Positions 16,829 to 25,560 of a stretch of 64,000 bases of DNA are shown piece after piece. Position numbers and translations under genes: made by a program. The notes beneath the pieces are model-generated. The model was not told the origin of the DNA, ran no database searches, and saw only the letters and a program-made list of their open reading frames with translations. The DNA comes from Arcicella rosea (GTDB taxonomy: Bacteria > Bacteroidota > Bacteroidia > Cytophagales > Spirosomataceae): assembly GCF_014204325.1 (NCBI RefSeq), contig NZ_JACHKT010000007.1, forward strand, positions 1 through 64,000. Direction: 5' to 3'. How positions within the stretch are numbered: the stretch's first letter is position 1; each line of letters opens with the position of its first letter.

Positions 16829-17434
16829 TTATATATTGCTAAAAATTTCGTTTAAATCCACAAAAAGATTTGGGAAGATGACGCTTTCAAAAGTATCATC
16901 ACTGGCATAAATCGAAGCGGGACTGTACAGCCCATTTTCTAATAAATGGAATTGAAAAGCAGTTTCGTGTTCAGGGTCGATAATCCAGTACTCTCTGATG
17001 CCATTTTCTTCGTAAAGAGCCTTTTTTAGTTTCATTTCTTTAGAAGAATTACCCGGAGAAAGAATCTCAACGACCAAATCAGGTGAACCCAAACAGCCTT
17101 TGTCGTCCAATTTTTCAAGGTCGCAAATGATACAAATATCAGGTTGTACTACGGTCAAAACATCTTTGTTTACCAAAGCTGATTTTTGTTTATCGTACAA
17201 ACGAACATCAAAAGGAGCGGCGTAAGCTTGACAAGCATGATGCTTAAAATGATTACCAAGCGTTAGCGTAAGTTGCCATGAGATACGTTGATGTTTTCTG
17301 CTTGGAGCAGACATCGGTAAAATTTTACCTTTTATCAACTCAACAGCTTGTTCAAACCGCCAACTTAAATAGTCGGCATACGAGTAAATACCATTAATCG
17401 TATCTAAATCAGAGTATTTTAATACAGCTTCCAT
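16829..17434 (-). CDS. Uma2-family (DUF820) restriction-endonuclease-like protein
   Basis: 201 aa from the ATG at 17434; a longer reading from 17629 would run through an SDR remnant on the other strand and is rejected. Uma2 features: YADYLSW near the start, then VQPDICIICD, SPDLVVEILSPGNSSKEMKLKKALYEE, IREYWIIDPE. The D...ExK-like core (PD in VQPD, E in VEIL) resembles PD-(D/E)XK nucleases. Role unknown; such genes are common and often mobile. It is bracketed by two broken SDR fragments. Confidence 0.85.
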   Translation of the reverse strand: MEAVLKYSDLDTINGIYSYADYLSWRFEQAVELIKGKILPMSAPSRKHQRISWQLTLTLGNHFKHHACQAYAAPFDVRLYDKQKSALVNKDVLTVVQPDICIICDLEKLDDKGCLGSPDLVVEILSPGNSSKEMKLKKALYEENGIREYWIIDPEHETAFQFHLLENGLYSPASIYASDDTFESVIFPNLFVDLNEIFSNI

Positions 17435-17456
17435 AACATCATTTTTGACAAAAATA

Positions 17457-17717
17457 ATGAAAAAAATCCAAAATAAAGTATGCTTAGTCACAGGAGCTTC
17501 TTCGGGTATTGGTAAAGCAAGGGCTGTGGCTTTTGCTAAATCAGTAGTAAAAGTGATTGTATCGGATGTCAATGAAACGGAAGGTATGGCTACTGTTTCT
17601 AAACTTGTAGCAATGTGAGCGGAAGCCATTTTGTAAAATGTAATATTAAAGAAAGAATAACAGAGCAGAAGTACAAAGCCTTATCAATCAGTCAATTGAA
17701 AAGTTCGGTTTAGTATT
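17457..17717 (+). pseudogene. frameshifted N-terminal remnant of a short-chain dehydrogenase
   Basis: From the ATG at 17457, 53 codons read as an SDR N-terminus (KVCLVTGASSGIGKARAVAF, then VIVSDVNETEG) to a TGA at 17616. After a shift the family sequence continues as HFVKCNIKERITEQKYKAL, and after another as LINQSIEKFGLVF. At least two frameshifts and a stop have destroyed it. The C-terminal fragment at 16766 lies on the wrong side to be its continuation by simple insertion. Confidence 0.8.
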
Positions 17718-17784
17718 TAAAATACACAATAATTTAATAGTACTCAGACCGTAGCTATATTTGAGTAAGTGTTTGAAAGCCATA

Positions 17785-17817
17785 AAACAGTCGTTTGTAT
17801 TTTACGAACGACTGTTT
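17785..17817. terminator. hairpin terminator downstream of the SRPBCC gene
   Basis: AAACAGTCGTT and AACGACTGTTT pair over 11 bp around an 11-base loop. It lies 29 bp past the stop of the minus-strand SRPBCC gene and looks bidirectional. Confidence 0.75.
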
Positions 17818-17845
17818 GTTTATAATCTGAGGAGTAAATAAAGGG

Positions 17846-18385
17846 TTATTGTTTGTTTTCAACGGCTTTCTTTAATAAATCTAAGCCTTGTTGATTCGTT
17901 TTTTCCATTTCAGCTTTTGCACCGAAGAGCCATAAAAAGAAAGCATCTACCAAACCAGATTCCAGTTTGAAATCCTGTGTTATTTCAATGCCATCAGGAC
18001 TTTCTTTGAAAGAATAATCAAAAGTAGGTTCGGCACTGAATGGTTTCTGAATGTAGCATTTCATGCCAACAAATTGATAATTTTCAACTTTCATAATTTC
18101 TTGATAACCCAAGTCTTTCCCTTGATTTCCTTCCCAATGATATTGCGTTCCTACAATTCCATCATTCCCTTTTACTTCATATTTTAATGTTGGGTCTTGT
18201 GCTAAAAATGGCGACCATTTCGGGAAGTTTTTTAAGTATCGTACCATATCAAAAGCTTCTTCTTTTGAAGCCTTCACTGTTACTGATTTTACAATTTGAA
18301 TGTTTTTAAGTCCGCTGGCTTTGTAAAACCCAAAGCTTAAAAATGCAACTAATGCGATGGCTGTAATTGATAATATCATTTTCAT
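17846..18385 (-). CDS. SRPBCC-family (polyketide cyclase-like) protein
   Basis: 179 aa. One N-terminal membrane anchor or signal (residues 3-20), then a START/SRPBCC fold recognised by VTVKASKEEAFDMVRYLKNF, PKWSPFLAQDP and the strand pattern ending ...FKLESG. Such domains bind hydrophobic ligands. It lies 105 bp after the start of the YCII gene on the same strand. No substrate is apparent. Confidence 0.78.
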   Translation of the reverse strand: MKMILSITAIALVAFLSFGFYKASGLKNIQIVKSVTVKASKEEAFDMVRYLKNFPKWSPFLAQDPTLKYEVKGNDGIVGTQYHWEGNQGKDLGYQEIMKVENYQFVGMKCYIQKPFSAEPTFDYSFKESPDGIEITQDFKLESGLVDAFFLWLFGAKAEMEKTNQQGLDLLKKAVENKQ

Positions 18386-18490
18386 TGGATGTTTTGAATT
18401 AAGTATTTAATAAAGTTATTTTATTGTAAATGAATGGTTTATCCTTTTTAATAGGAAATGAAATCGCTTTGTTGATTAATCACTTCCAAA

Positions 18491-18838
18491 TTACATCGGC
18501 TGAATATTTCTTACTTCAACCGTGCCTCCCATCGATAAAATAGGGCAGTCTTTGGCAATCTCAACGGCTTCGTCGAGGCTATTAGCTTTCACAATCATAT
18601 TACCAGCAAGTATCTGTTTTTCTGAAATATAGATACCAGAAATTACAGAATGGTCGGCTGAAATTTGTTTTCCTTCAAAACCCAATTGATGAGTACTGAC
18701 TAATTTTTCTTGAATGGCAATGTTTCCGATAAAAGCACCCCATTGTTGGTGCATTTCATCCATTTCGGCAGCTGTTGGTTGGTAGTCGAAGCTTGGTTCA
18801 TATCTGAACATTAGCATAAATTCTTTTTTCTGTTCCAT
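18491..18838 (-). CDS. YCII-related domain protein
   Basis: 115 aa. FMLMFRYEP at the start, then AEMDEMHQQWGAFIGNIA and the C-terminal VEIAKDCPILSMGGTVEVR are typical of the DGPF/YCII family of small dimeric proteins, often placed next to sigma factors or SRPBCC genes. TACCTTTG (minus strand, 18876-18869) is a -7-like box about 30 bp upstream of the start. Confidence 0.82.
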   Translation of the reverse strand: MEQKKEFMLMFRYEPSFDYQPTAAEMDEMHQQWGAFIGNIAIQEKLVSTHQLGFEGKQISADHSVISGIYISEKQILAGNMIVKANSLDEAVEIAKDCPILSMGGTVEVRNIQPM

Positions 18839-18921
18839 CGTTTTTTTTGTTATGTTTTAATGATGAAACAAAGGTATAGTGTCGAAATATGCTTTGTCTT
18901 GCCATAGGACAAGAAGTGAAT

Positions 18922-19638
18922 TTATGTTGATTTTTTTTGTAATTTTTTGAAAATAGACCAATGCAAAAACAAAATAGTAGGAGGGGCAAAAGCAGGAATA
19001 ATGCAAAATGGAAACACAGCCAAAGTATCAACACCCATTGAACCAGTTTCTATTGAGATTTTGGTGAGTACGTTGGCAGCGATGGCAGTAAATAAAATAT
19101 CTATTGTGCCAAAGATATTCCAGAAGTAAGTTAATTTTTTAGCATAACTTTTTTTAGTTTGAATTGCTTTTACCACAAAAATACTGCTAATGGCGGTAAT
19201 TATATCACCAAAACCAGCCACGTAAGCAAAGGCTTTGGGCAAGGCATCATAAAAAGCAAGTAATACAAAAAACACACCAATAAGCCTAAAAATATGAAGT
19301 TTAACAAGGTCTTCCAGATTCGTTTTTTCTAGAATATTTTGATAGATTTTTAGGTTAGAGATTACGCCAAAAAGTAAAAAAGCATAAGGGAAAGTGGTAT
19401 ATAAAAGTACTGCTGGGGGAAAAGATACTTTATCAAACCAACCACTAAAACTTGCGAGGCTTATGTACAACAAGTACACGATATAAAAGATGGCTACCGC
19501 TTTGTAAGTAAAATGCCTATGTTGAGTAAAAGTTACTTTTCGTACCCACAAAACAATCATGATAAAAGGAATACATATAGCAATTAGGAATAAGGGCGAA
19601 AGCCATTCTGGTACGGAATAGTGCATTAGTTTGTTCAT
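18922..19638 (-). CDS. seven-helix membrane protein of unknown function
   Basis: 238 aa with about seven hydrophobic segments and short loops; no family motif that I recognise. The start ATG overlaps the stop of the Crp/Fnr regulator gene (ATGA, 19635-19638), so the two are translationally coupled and probably act together. Confidence 0.72.
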   Translation of the reverse strand: MNKLMHYSVPEWLSPLFLIAICIPFIMIVLWVRKVTFTQHRHFTYKAVAIFYIVYLLYISLASFSGWFDKVSFPPAVLLYTTFPYAFLLFGVISNLKIYQNILEKTNLEDLVKLHIFRLIGVFFVLLAFYDALPKAFAYVAGFGDIITAISSIFVVKAIQTKKSYAKKLTYFWNIFGTIDILFTAIAANVLTKISIETGSMGVDTLAVFPFCIIPAFAPPTILFLHWSIFKKLQKKST

Positions 19639-20216
19639 TTGTTATCTGCAATTTCTTTTCTAATTCTGCTTAAAGAAGTATCGGTAATACCCAAATAAGT
19701 GGCAATTTGTTTTAATGGAACGTTCTGAACAATATCAGGTTTGGTTTTTAATAAATTCAAGTAGCGTTCTTTTGCGGGGTCGGCAATGACAGAAACTGAA
19801 TGGGTTTTTAGTTCAAAATAATTGTTCACTAAACGGGTACGCCCTACTTCTCGGAAAGATTCAATATGAAATAATTTCATGAAATTTTCAAAAGAAATTT
19901 TCCATGCCTTGCAAGCACTTATCGCTTGTACATTCTCACGACATTTTGTTTTTAAAAAGTAAGAGTGCCAATCAATGACTATATCGGTTGAACTAAAAAA
20001 TTTGGTGCTAATATCATTTCCATCTAAATCAATTACATAAGATCTGGCAAAACCAGCCTCCATAAAATAATAATAATTGGCAGTTGTTCCTTCTTTGATT
20101 AGGTAATCGTTTTTTGCAAATTCAATTTTTTGGTATTGACTAAAAATGGTTTTTAAATCTCCTTCCTTGAAATTTTGTGGATTAAAAATCTTATTCAAAA
20201 AATGATTGTCGTTCAT
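19635..20216 (-). CDS. Crp/Fnr-family transcriptional regulator
   Basis: 193 aa from the ATG at 20216 (an in-frame ATG at 20261 gives a 15-residue extension without family similarity). The cyclic-nucleotide-binding-like beta-roll covers residues about 20-110 (YLIKEGTTANYYYFMEAGFA). The C-terminal segment LKQIATYLGITDTSLSRIRK is a compact helix-turn-helix. The Fnr iron-sulfur cysteine set is absent. This subtype is common in Bacteroidota with a linked membrane protein. Confidence 0.82.
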   Translation of the reverse strand: MNDNHFLNKIFNPQNFKEGDLKTIFSQYQKIEFAKNDYLIKEGTTANYYYFMEAGFARSYVIDLDGNDISTKFFSSTDIVIDWHSYFLKTKCRENVQAISACKAWKISFENFMKLFHIESFREVGRTRLVNNYFELKTHSVSVIADPAKERYLNLLKTKPDIVQNVPLKQIATYLGITDTSLSRIRKEIADNK

Positions 20217-20663
20217 AAGGCAAGTTTTAGCGTAATTACTAAAGATAATATTAATCAACAATTTACAGCGAATTAGCTGAAAAGAGCCTTTCCTTTTCTA
20301 AAGTATCACATTATTTTTTTATTTCTAAATTAAATAATTAATCCTTGCTTGTAGATTGCATTTATAGATTCAATCCTCGGGGTTTTGACTTTTAGATATT
20401 GGTGTTTTAAAAGAAGTATCTTATTATGGGAATGCGTGAAGCTTTATAGACAGTGTCTCCAATTTATTGCTATACCGATACAAAAGCTACTCATGGTATG
20501 ACTAATAAAGATTCACTTTTTTTCAAAATTTAATGAAAGTCATGCCATGAGTATTTTATCTATTACTTTGCACATTTTGTTGAGGCAAGAAGGTTAAAAA
20601 AAGATTTACCAAGTTTAAATCAATTTTAAAAAATATCGGGCTAATCTCATAGATTTTAATCCC
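20217..20663. other. 447-bp gene-free spacer with an inverted repeat
   Basis: No supported gene. It contains the 16-nt CTAAAGTATCACATTA (20297-20312) shared with the dispersed repeats at 3.6 and 57.6 kb, and a separate inverted repeat at 20488-20553, listed on its own. The remainder is AT-rich without obvious structure. Confidence 0.6.
20488..20553. repeat. TCATGCCATGAGT inverted repeat, copy 1
   Basis: TACTCATGGTATGACT (20488-20503) and AGTCATGCCATGAGTA (20538-20553) pair with one mismatch around 34 bases. A second pair with the same core word occurs at 62532-62591. Both lie downstream of minus-strand genes. Confidence 0.65.
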
Positions 20664-21575
20664 CTAAAACTCCTCATTAATTAATTCATGGTTAATCAAT
20701 GCACCTGCTTTATTGCCTGCTCCGATGGCATTACTTACCGACCTAAACATCGTTGTATTATCACCTGCGGCAAAGATTCCTGCAATACTTGTTCTTTGAA
20801 AATCATCTACTTGTATATGACCTTGTTCTGTTAAAGTACAACCCAATGTTGCTGGGATTTTACAATGTTGCTCGAATGGGATTCTGGCATAAAGTGCGGC
20901 TAAACTTTGTTTCGTACCATTTTTAAAAACAACCTGTTTAATTATTCCTTTTTCATGTTCAACACTTTCGATTTCATCTTCAACAATACTAATGCGATGT
21001 GCCAAAAGTTTTTGATTTTGTTCTTTGGTCAGCGTAGATTTACCATTTGTAAAAAGCGTTAATTGTTTTGTCCAGTTGCTAATAAGCTTGCTAAATTCAA
21101 AACCCATTTCACCATTGCCCAATATACCAGTGTTTTGTTCTTTTACTTCATAACCATGACAGTACGGACAATGTAAAATAGAAATACCCCAGCACTCCGA
21201 AAAGCCTTTTATATCAGGCATGATGTCCGAAACACCTGTGGCAAACAAAAGCTTTTTAGCGACAAAAATCTCTCCATCAGCAGTTTGAACTTCAAAATTT
21301 TCATCATTCGCTTTACTTGCTTTCGTTGCCAATCCATTTAAAAAAGTAACAGTATCGTAGGCTAATACTTGGTTTTTAGCTTTTTGGGTAATGGCACTTG
21401 GGCTTTCTCCATCCAGCGTGATGACATTATGAGAATGTGGTGTTTGGATATTACAAGGCTTTCCGCCATCAATGATAAGTACTTTTCTAAGTGATCGTCC
21501 CAAAGCCATTCCTGCCGAAAGCCCCGCATAACTACCTCCAATAATAATTACGTCAAATAGATTTTCCTTTGTCAT
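20664..21575 (-). CDS. thioredoxin-reductase-like FAD/NAD(P)-dependent oxidoreductase
   Basis: 303 aa. FAD-binding IIGGSYAGLSAGMALG at 11-26, the redox pair C136-P-Y-C139 in HCPYCHGYEV, an NAD(P) fold around GILGNGEMGFEF, and the C-terminal FAD contact GIFAAGDNTT. The disulfide layout is that of TrxB-like proteins, but the HCPYCHGYEV form belongs to a family in which thioredoxin is often not the partner. Monocistronic, with a palindrome (21619-21635) over its promoter region. Confidence 0.85.
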   Translation of the reverse strand: MTKENLFDVIIIGGSYAGLSAGMALGRSLRKVLIIDGGKPCNIQTPHSHNVITLDGESPSAITQKAKNQVLAYDTVTFLNGLATKASKANDENFEVQTADGEIFVAKKLLFATGVSDIMPDIKGFSECWGISILHCPYCHGYEVKEQNTGILGNGEMGFEFSKLISNWTKQLTLFTNGKSTLTKEQNQKLLAHRISIVEDEIESVEHEKGIIKQVVFKNGTKQSLAALYARIPFEQHCKIPATLGCTLTEQGHIQVDDFQRTSIAGIFAAGDNTTMFRSVSNAIGAGNKAGALINHELINEEF

Positions 21576-21601
21576 ATAAGTGTGTTTTATCTTTTATGAA
21601 A

Positions 21602-21635
21602 CAAAAATAAGTTATTTATGCAACACTGTTGCATA
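21602..21635 (-). promoter_or_regulatory. promoter with palindromic operator of the TrxR-like gene
   Basis: On the minus strand TATTTTTG (21609-21602) fits the -7 element TAnnTTTG. Ten bases upstream is a perfect 17-bp palindrome, ATGCAACA-C-TGTTGCAT (21619-21635), covering the -33 position. It shares TGCAA/TTGCA half-sites with the palindrome at 25813. Confidence 0.65.
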
Positions 21636-21680
21636 ATAAGATAAATATATGATTGTTTTTTGGAAAAAAGAGTATAAAAA

Positions 21681-21714
21681 ATCCTGTAAGATTTTTAAAA
21701 CCTTACAGGATTAA
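21681..21714. terminator. hairpin terminator after rhaM
   Basis: AATCCTGTAAG and CTTACAGGATT pair perfectly over 11 bp. It lies directly downstream of the minus-strand rhaM gene and separates that operon from the TrxR-like gene. Confidence 0.8.
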
Positions 21715-21729
21715 ACGTTATTGGAATGG

Positions 21730-22062
21730 CTATACCAACTTAAAAATTCTGTCCATCAAAAGCCATTTTTCTCCTTCTTTGGCGATAGGTAATGCCGATT
21801 GATATTTCCACATTAGGGTTTCCCATTCTTGTACTTTTGGATTGCTGGCATCCATTTCTCCTTTTTTAGTGAATGAAAAATCGTCTTCGGTTTCCATAAT
21901 CATAAACAGTCGATTCATGATTCTATAGATTTCCATGTCTATAATTCCAGCACCTAAAATACTCGCTTTAATTTCTTCCCAAACATTTTGATGATAGGCT
22001 TCATATTCTGCGATTAGGTTGGGGTCATTTACTAGGTCAAGTGCAAGGCAAAATCTTTTCAT
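21730..22062 (-). CDS. rhaM: L-rhamnose mutarotase
   Basis: 110 aa, the usual length for RhaM/DUF718. FCLALDLVNDP, YEAYHQNVWEEI (with the conserved histidine), RLFMIMETEDDFSF and the C-terminal MDRIFKL are family hallmarks. It interconverts alpha and beta L-rhamnose (or a related deoxysugar such as L-fucose). It follows the GMC/subunit-3 pair on the same strand; a GH78 alpha-L-rhamnosidase lies elsewhere in the window at 58.1 kb. Confidence 0.83.
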   Translation of the reverse strand: MKRFCLALDLVNDPNLIAEYEAYHQNVWEEIKASILGAGIIDMEIYRIMNRLFMIMETEDDFSFTKKGEMDASNPKVQEWETLMWKYQSALPIAKEGEKWLLMDRIFKLV

Positions 22063-22140
22063 TGTTTATTTAATATTTTTTAGATGAATTTAACCAATAA
22101 GTAAAAAAAGTATTGGAATACTCTTTTTGCTGGCTAAATC

Positions 22141-22737
22141 TTACTCATTCCAAGCATTACCGACTTCACTCAAAGGCATACACGCAATGAATGCTCCCGG
22201 AACGGGGTCGTAAGAAAGGATTTCTTTACCAACTTTTTCAGAAGTATAATAGCCCAAAAGCGTCAGACTTTTTACTCTTCTAAAAAATGCCACGGGATCT
22301 GGTTTGGCTACCAAAGTAATTCCCCAAGCCGAAGGTGGCAATTTGCCTGCTTCTTTGTCGGCTTTCAGTAAAAAGGCTTCTCTTTCTTGTTCATTGCACT
22401 CTATAAAAGGCTTTTTATTGGCTTCCTCACAAGTTTCGTCAAATTTTTCTAAGTCTTCTACAAAGGCTTTTTGGTCTGCTTCCGAAAGCATTTCTTTTAA
22501 CATTTTATCGATAAACTGAGGCACACCCAATTCTTTTGCTCCGGGCGTTTCGGTTTTAGGTAAAATTGTTTCAGCAATTTCAGCAATCAAATTTGCTTGA
22601 TTATTGGATAGAAAAACTGGTTGCCAATTCAATTGAGCTTCTTTTTGACAAGCGATAAAAAGCTCCGACAATGCTCCAGCCGAAAGGCTATAACCCAAGA
22701 ATAAAGTGGTATTTTTAAGGACTTCTCTGCGGTTCAT
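22141..22737 (-). CDS. gluconate 2-dehydrogenase subunit 3-family protein
   Basis: 198 aa. The N-terminus MNRREVLKNTTLFLGYSLSA is a twin-arginine-like leader, with a cysteine at about 30 (FIAC). The body (LIAEIAETILPKTETPGAKE, ...GYYTSEKVGKEILSYDPVPG) is the small subunit that guides export and partners a FAD-dependent GMC dehydrogenase. The partner gene is 4 bp upstream. Such pairs oxidise sugars in the periplasm, for example to 3-keto sugars. Confidence 0.87.
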   Translation of the reverse strand: MNRREVLKNTTLFLGYSLSAGALSELFIACQKEAQLNWQPVFLSNNQANLIAEIAETILPKTETPGAKELGVPQFIDKMLKEMLSEADQKAFVEDLEKFDETCEEANKKPFIECNEQEREAFLLKADKEAGKLPPSAWGITLVAKPDPVAFFRRVKSLTLLGYYTSEKVGKEILSYDPVPGAFIACMPLSEVGNAWNE

Positions 22738-22741
22738 AAGG

Positions 22742-24466
22742 CTATAAATTTTTACGGTTCAACTCACTCACGGCAAAATCAACCGCTCTCGCCGTCAATG
22801 CCATATAAGTAATAGAAGGATTTACACAAGAAGAGGAAGTCATACAAGCACCATCCGTAACAAAAACATTGGGTACTGCATGAATTTGGTTATTGCCATT
22901 GAGTACCGAAGTTTTTGGGTCACGACCCATGCGGGCAGTTCCCATTTCGTGTACGCCAACGCCCAAACTGCCTGCATTATCAAAGGTTTTTACATCTTTG
23001 AAACCTGCTTTTTCTAACATTTCTGCAGCATCAATTCTGATTTGTTCACGCATTTTCATTTCGTTTTCTTTCAAACCTGCGTCAAAAATCAATTGCGGAA
23101 TGCCCCATTTATCTGTTTTTTCGGGGTCTAAGCTTACTTTATTTTCGTGGTAAGGCAATACTTCGCCAAAACCCATTAAAGTCATTCCCCAACCGCCCGG
23201 TTTGAAAAGTGATTCTTTAAATGCTGCTCCAACGCCTTCGCCACTTACGCCTCTTCCCCAGTTACTTCTGCCGCCGCCAGCTCCTTGGTAATCGTAACCA
23301 CGCACAAAATTTGGATTTTTAGAAGCTGCATCCAAATTCACAAATCTTGGAATAAATAAGCCCGTCGGTTTGCGTCCTTTGTAATATTGGTCTTCAAAAC
23401 CATCATGCGAACCCATCGCACCTGTTCTGTAATGATGATCCATCAAATTATGACCTAATTCTCCGCTATCATTTCCCATTCCATTGGGGAAACGATTGGA
23501 TTTAGAATTCATCAAAATTTGGGTTGTTGCCAAAGTGGAAGCACAGCTAAAAATGATTTTTGCTTTGAAAATAATTTCTTCTTTTGTTTCGCTGTCGATT
23601 ACTCTTACACCTGTGGCTCTTTGAGTTTTTTCATCATAAATGATTGAATGAACAATAGAATTGGGGCGAATAGCGAAGTTTCCTGTATTGTTTGCCGCTG
23701 GCAAAGTAGCGGAATTACTGCTAAAGTATGCTCCATAAGGACAGCCTCTTGAGCAACGATTGCGGTTTTGGCACTTTCCACGACCTAAGGCAAGGTGTTG
23801 TGGTTGTGGTTCGGTGAGGTGAGCTACTCGTCCTGTAGTGACTGGGCGACCGTTGAATTTTTTAGCTACTTCTTGGCGAAAATGTTTTTCTAAACAATTC
23901 AGTTCGATAGGAGGGAGGAACTCGCCGTCGGGCAGATGGTCTAAACCTAATTTTTCACCACTTACGCCTACAAATTTTTCAACATAAGAGTACCACGGAG
24001 CTAAATCTTTGTAGCGAATGGGCCAGTCGATACCGATGCCTTCTTTGGCATTGGCTTCAAAATCTAAATCACTCCAGCGATATACGTGCTTTCCCCAAGT
24101 AAGTGTGCGACCGCCTACATGATTCCCACGAATCCAGTCAAAACGCTGTTTTTCTTGATAAGGATTATCAATATCGTTCGTAAAAAAATGCTTTACAGAT
24201 TCTCCGACAAAGCCACTTCTGATTTGAATATGATGTTTTTGTTGGTCTTCAAAACTAAGTCCGCCACGATGAGGCATATCCCAATGCTCTTGCATCATGG
24301 TTGGATAATCTTCGATATGATTGACCATTCTTCCTTTTTCAAGTACCAAAGTTTTCAAACCTTTTTCACAAAGTTCCTTGGCAGCCCAACCACCACTCAT
24401 GCCAGAGCCAATTACGATGGCATCATAGCTATTTTCCTTGTTAATTTTAATGTTTAGATTTGACAT
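22742..24466 (-). CDS. GMC-family FAD-dependent sugar dehydrogenase, large subunit
   Basis: 574 aa. N-terminal FAD fold IVIGSGMSGGWAAKEL at 17-32, GMC block NHVGGRTLTWG, a cysteine-rich loop (CQNRNRCSRGCPYGAYF) and the C-terminal TARMGRDPKTSVLN / CVNPSITYMALTARA blocks. No signal of its own; it would be exported with the Tat-bearing small subunit encoded 4 bp downstream. The pair resembles glucoside 3-dehydrogenases (inference). With LacI upstream and rhaM downstream it looks like part of a sugar-oxidation operon. Confidence 0.86.
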   Translation of the reverse strand: MSNLNIKINKENSYDAIVIGSGMSGGWAAKELCEKGLKTLVLEKGRMVNHIEDYPTMMQEHWDMPHRGGLSFEDQQKHHIQIRSGFVGESVKHFFTNDIDNPYQEKQRFDWIRGNHVGGRTLTWGKHVYRWSDLDFEANAKEGIGIDWPIRYKDLAPWYSYVEKFVGVSGEKLGLDHLPDGEFLPPIELNCLEKHFRQEVAKKFNGRPVTTGRVAHLTEPQPQHLALGRGKCQNRNRCSRGCPYGAYFSSNSATLPAANNTGNFAIRPNSIVHSIIYDEKTQRATGVRVIDSETKEEIIFKAKIIFSCASTLATTQILMNSKSNRFPNGMGNDSGELGHNLMDHHYRTGAMGSHDGFEDQYYKGRKPTGLFIPRFVNLDAASKNPNFVRGYDYQGAGGGRSNWGRGVSGEGVGAAFKESLFKPGGWGMTLMGFGEVLPYHENKVSLDPEKTDKWGIPQLIFDAGLKENEMKMREQIRIDAAEMLEKAGFKDVKTFDNAGSLGVGVHEMGTARMGRDPKTSVLNGNNQIHAVPNVFVTDGACMTSSSCVNPSITYMALTARAVDFAVSELNRKNL

Positions 24467-24528
24467 AAATTTTATATAAAATTGTATTCCTCTAAGGTCG
24501 AAGATATTTCTTGAAAATGCAATCCGAC

Positions 24529-25560
24529 TTATGCTGAATGCTCAATAATTCTACTTGATTCACGCACAATCAACTCCGAACGTAAGGTAATGGCGTTGGT
24601 TTTATCTAAATTCATTGTTCCTTTCAAATGATTAATCATACTTTTCACAGCGATTTCGCCCATTTCCTTGGCTGGATAATGAATCGTGGTAAGTTTCGGA
24701 GCAATTACTTGAGCAACAGGGTCATTATTAAAACCCACCACAGAAATATCATTCGGTACATCAATTCCCATTTCTTTTAATGCCGAAATACAAGCAACGG
24801 CACATAAATCGCTGGCAATAAAAAGAGCATCAGGACGATTAGGCATCGCTTTAATTCTTTGAGCCACCTCTTTGCCTGCTTCCAAATTCAGAGCTGTTTC
24901 CCACAAAAATTCTTTTTGAAAAGGTATTTCGTTTTCCAACAATGCTTGCTGATAGCCTTTTAGTCGGTCGGCATACACATTTCTTTGAAGATTTCCTGTG
25001 ATGTGCAATATATTACTTCTTCCTTGTTGAATTAAATGATTGGTTGCTTCGTAGCCTGCTTTTGTGTTATCTATTACAATACTTGGGCAATTGTTGTTTT
25101 CTAAAATTCGGTCGAAGAAAATGAGGGGAATTTTCTTTTTTAAGAAAGGCTGAAAATGCTCGAAAGAATCAGTATCAAAAGCCACCGAAACCAACAAGCC
25201 ATCTACACGACTATTGAACATGGTTTGGGCATTGGCAATTTCCTTTTTTTGCGACTCAAGCGACTGACTGATAATCAAATTAAAGCCTTCTTCGTTAGCA
25301 ATTTTTTCCATACCCGCCAACACGGTGGACATGATATAACTATTCAATCTCGGCACAATAACGCCAATTGTACTGGTACTTTGCTTGCGTAAATTACTGG
25401 CAAATTTATTAGAACGATAGCCCAATTCTTCGGCTTTGGCGTTTACTAAAACCTTTGTTTTTTCATTAATGGCAGGATGATTATTCAAGGCTCTACTGAC
25501 AGTAGCAGGTGAGATTTGTAGCTGATTTGCAATATCATAAATCGTGATTTCTTTTGCCAT
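24529..25560 (-). CDS. LacI-family transcriptional regulator
   Basis: 343 aa. LacI helix-turn-helix and hinge at 4-55 (IYDIANQLQISPATVSRALN), then a periplasmic-binding-like effector domain (TIGVIVPRLNSYIMSTVLAG ... VVGFNNDPVAQVIAPKLTTI). It starts 62 bp before the GMC operon on the same strand and faces the Gfo/Idh cluster across a spacer with a LacI-type palindrome. It could control either or both sides. Confidence 0.87.
   Translation of the reverse strand: MAKEITIYDIANQLQISPATVSRALNNHPAINEKTKVLVNAKAEELGYRSNKFASNLRKQSTSTIGVIVPRLNSYIMSTVLAGMEKIANEEGFNLIISQSLESQKKEIANAQTMFNSRVDGLLVSVAFDTDSFEHFQPFLKKKIPLIFFDRILENNNCPSIVIDNTKAGYEATNHLIQQGRSNILHITGNLQRNVYADRLKGYQQALLENEIPFQKEFLWETALNLEAGKEVAQRIKAMPNRPDALFIASDLCAVACISALKEMGIDVPNDISVVGFNNDPVAQVIAPKLTTIHYPAKEMGEIAVKSMINHLKGTMNLDKTNAITLRSELIVRESSRIIEHSA

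Noticed and set aside
16829-17629. A 266-residue Uma2 protein starting at 17629
   Set aside because: The first 65 codons run antisense to an SDR remnant; the family similarity begins at the ATG at 17434.
18798-19034. Hydrophobic minus-strand frame of 78 residues
   Set aside because: It overlaps the 238-residue membrane protein and the YCII start in another frame; a shadow of real genes.
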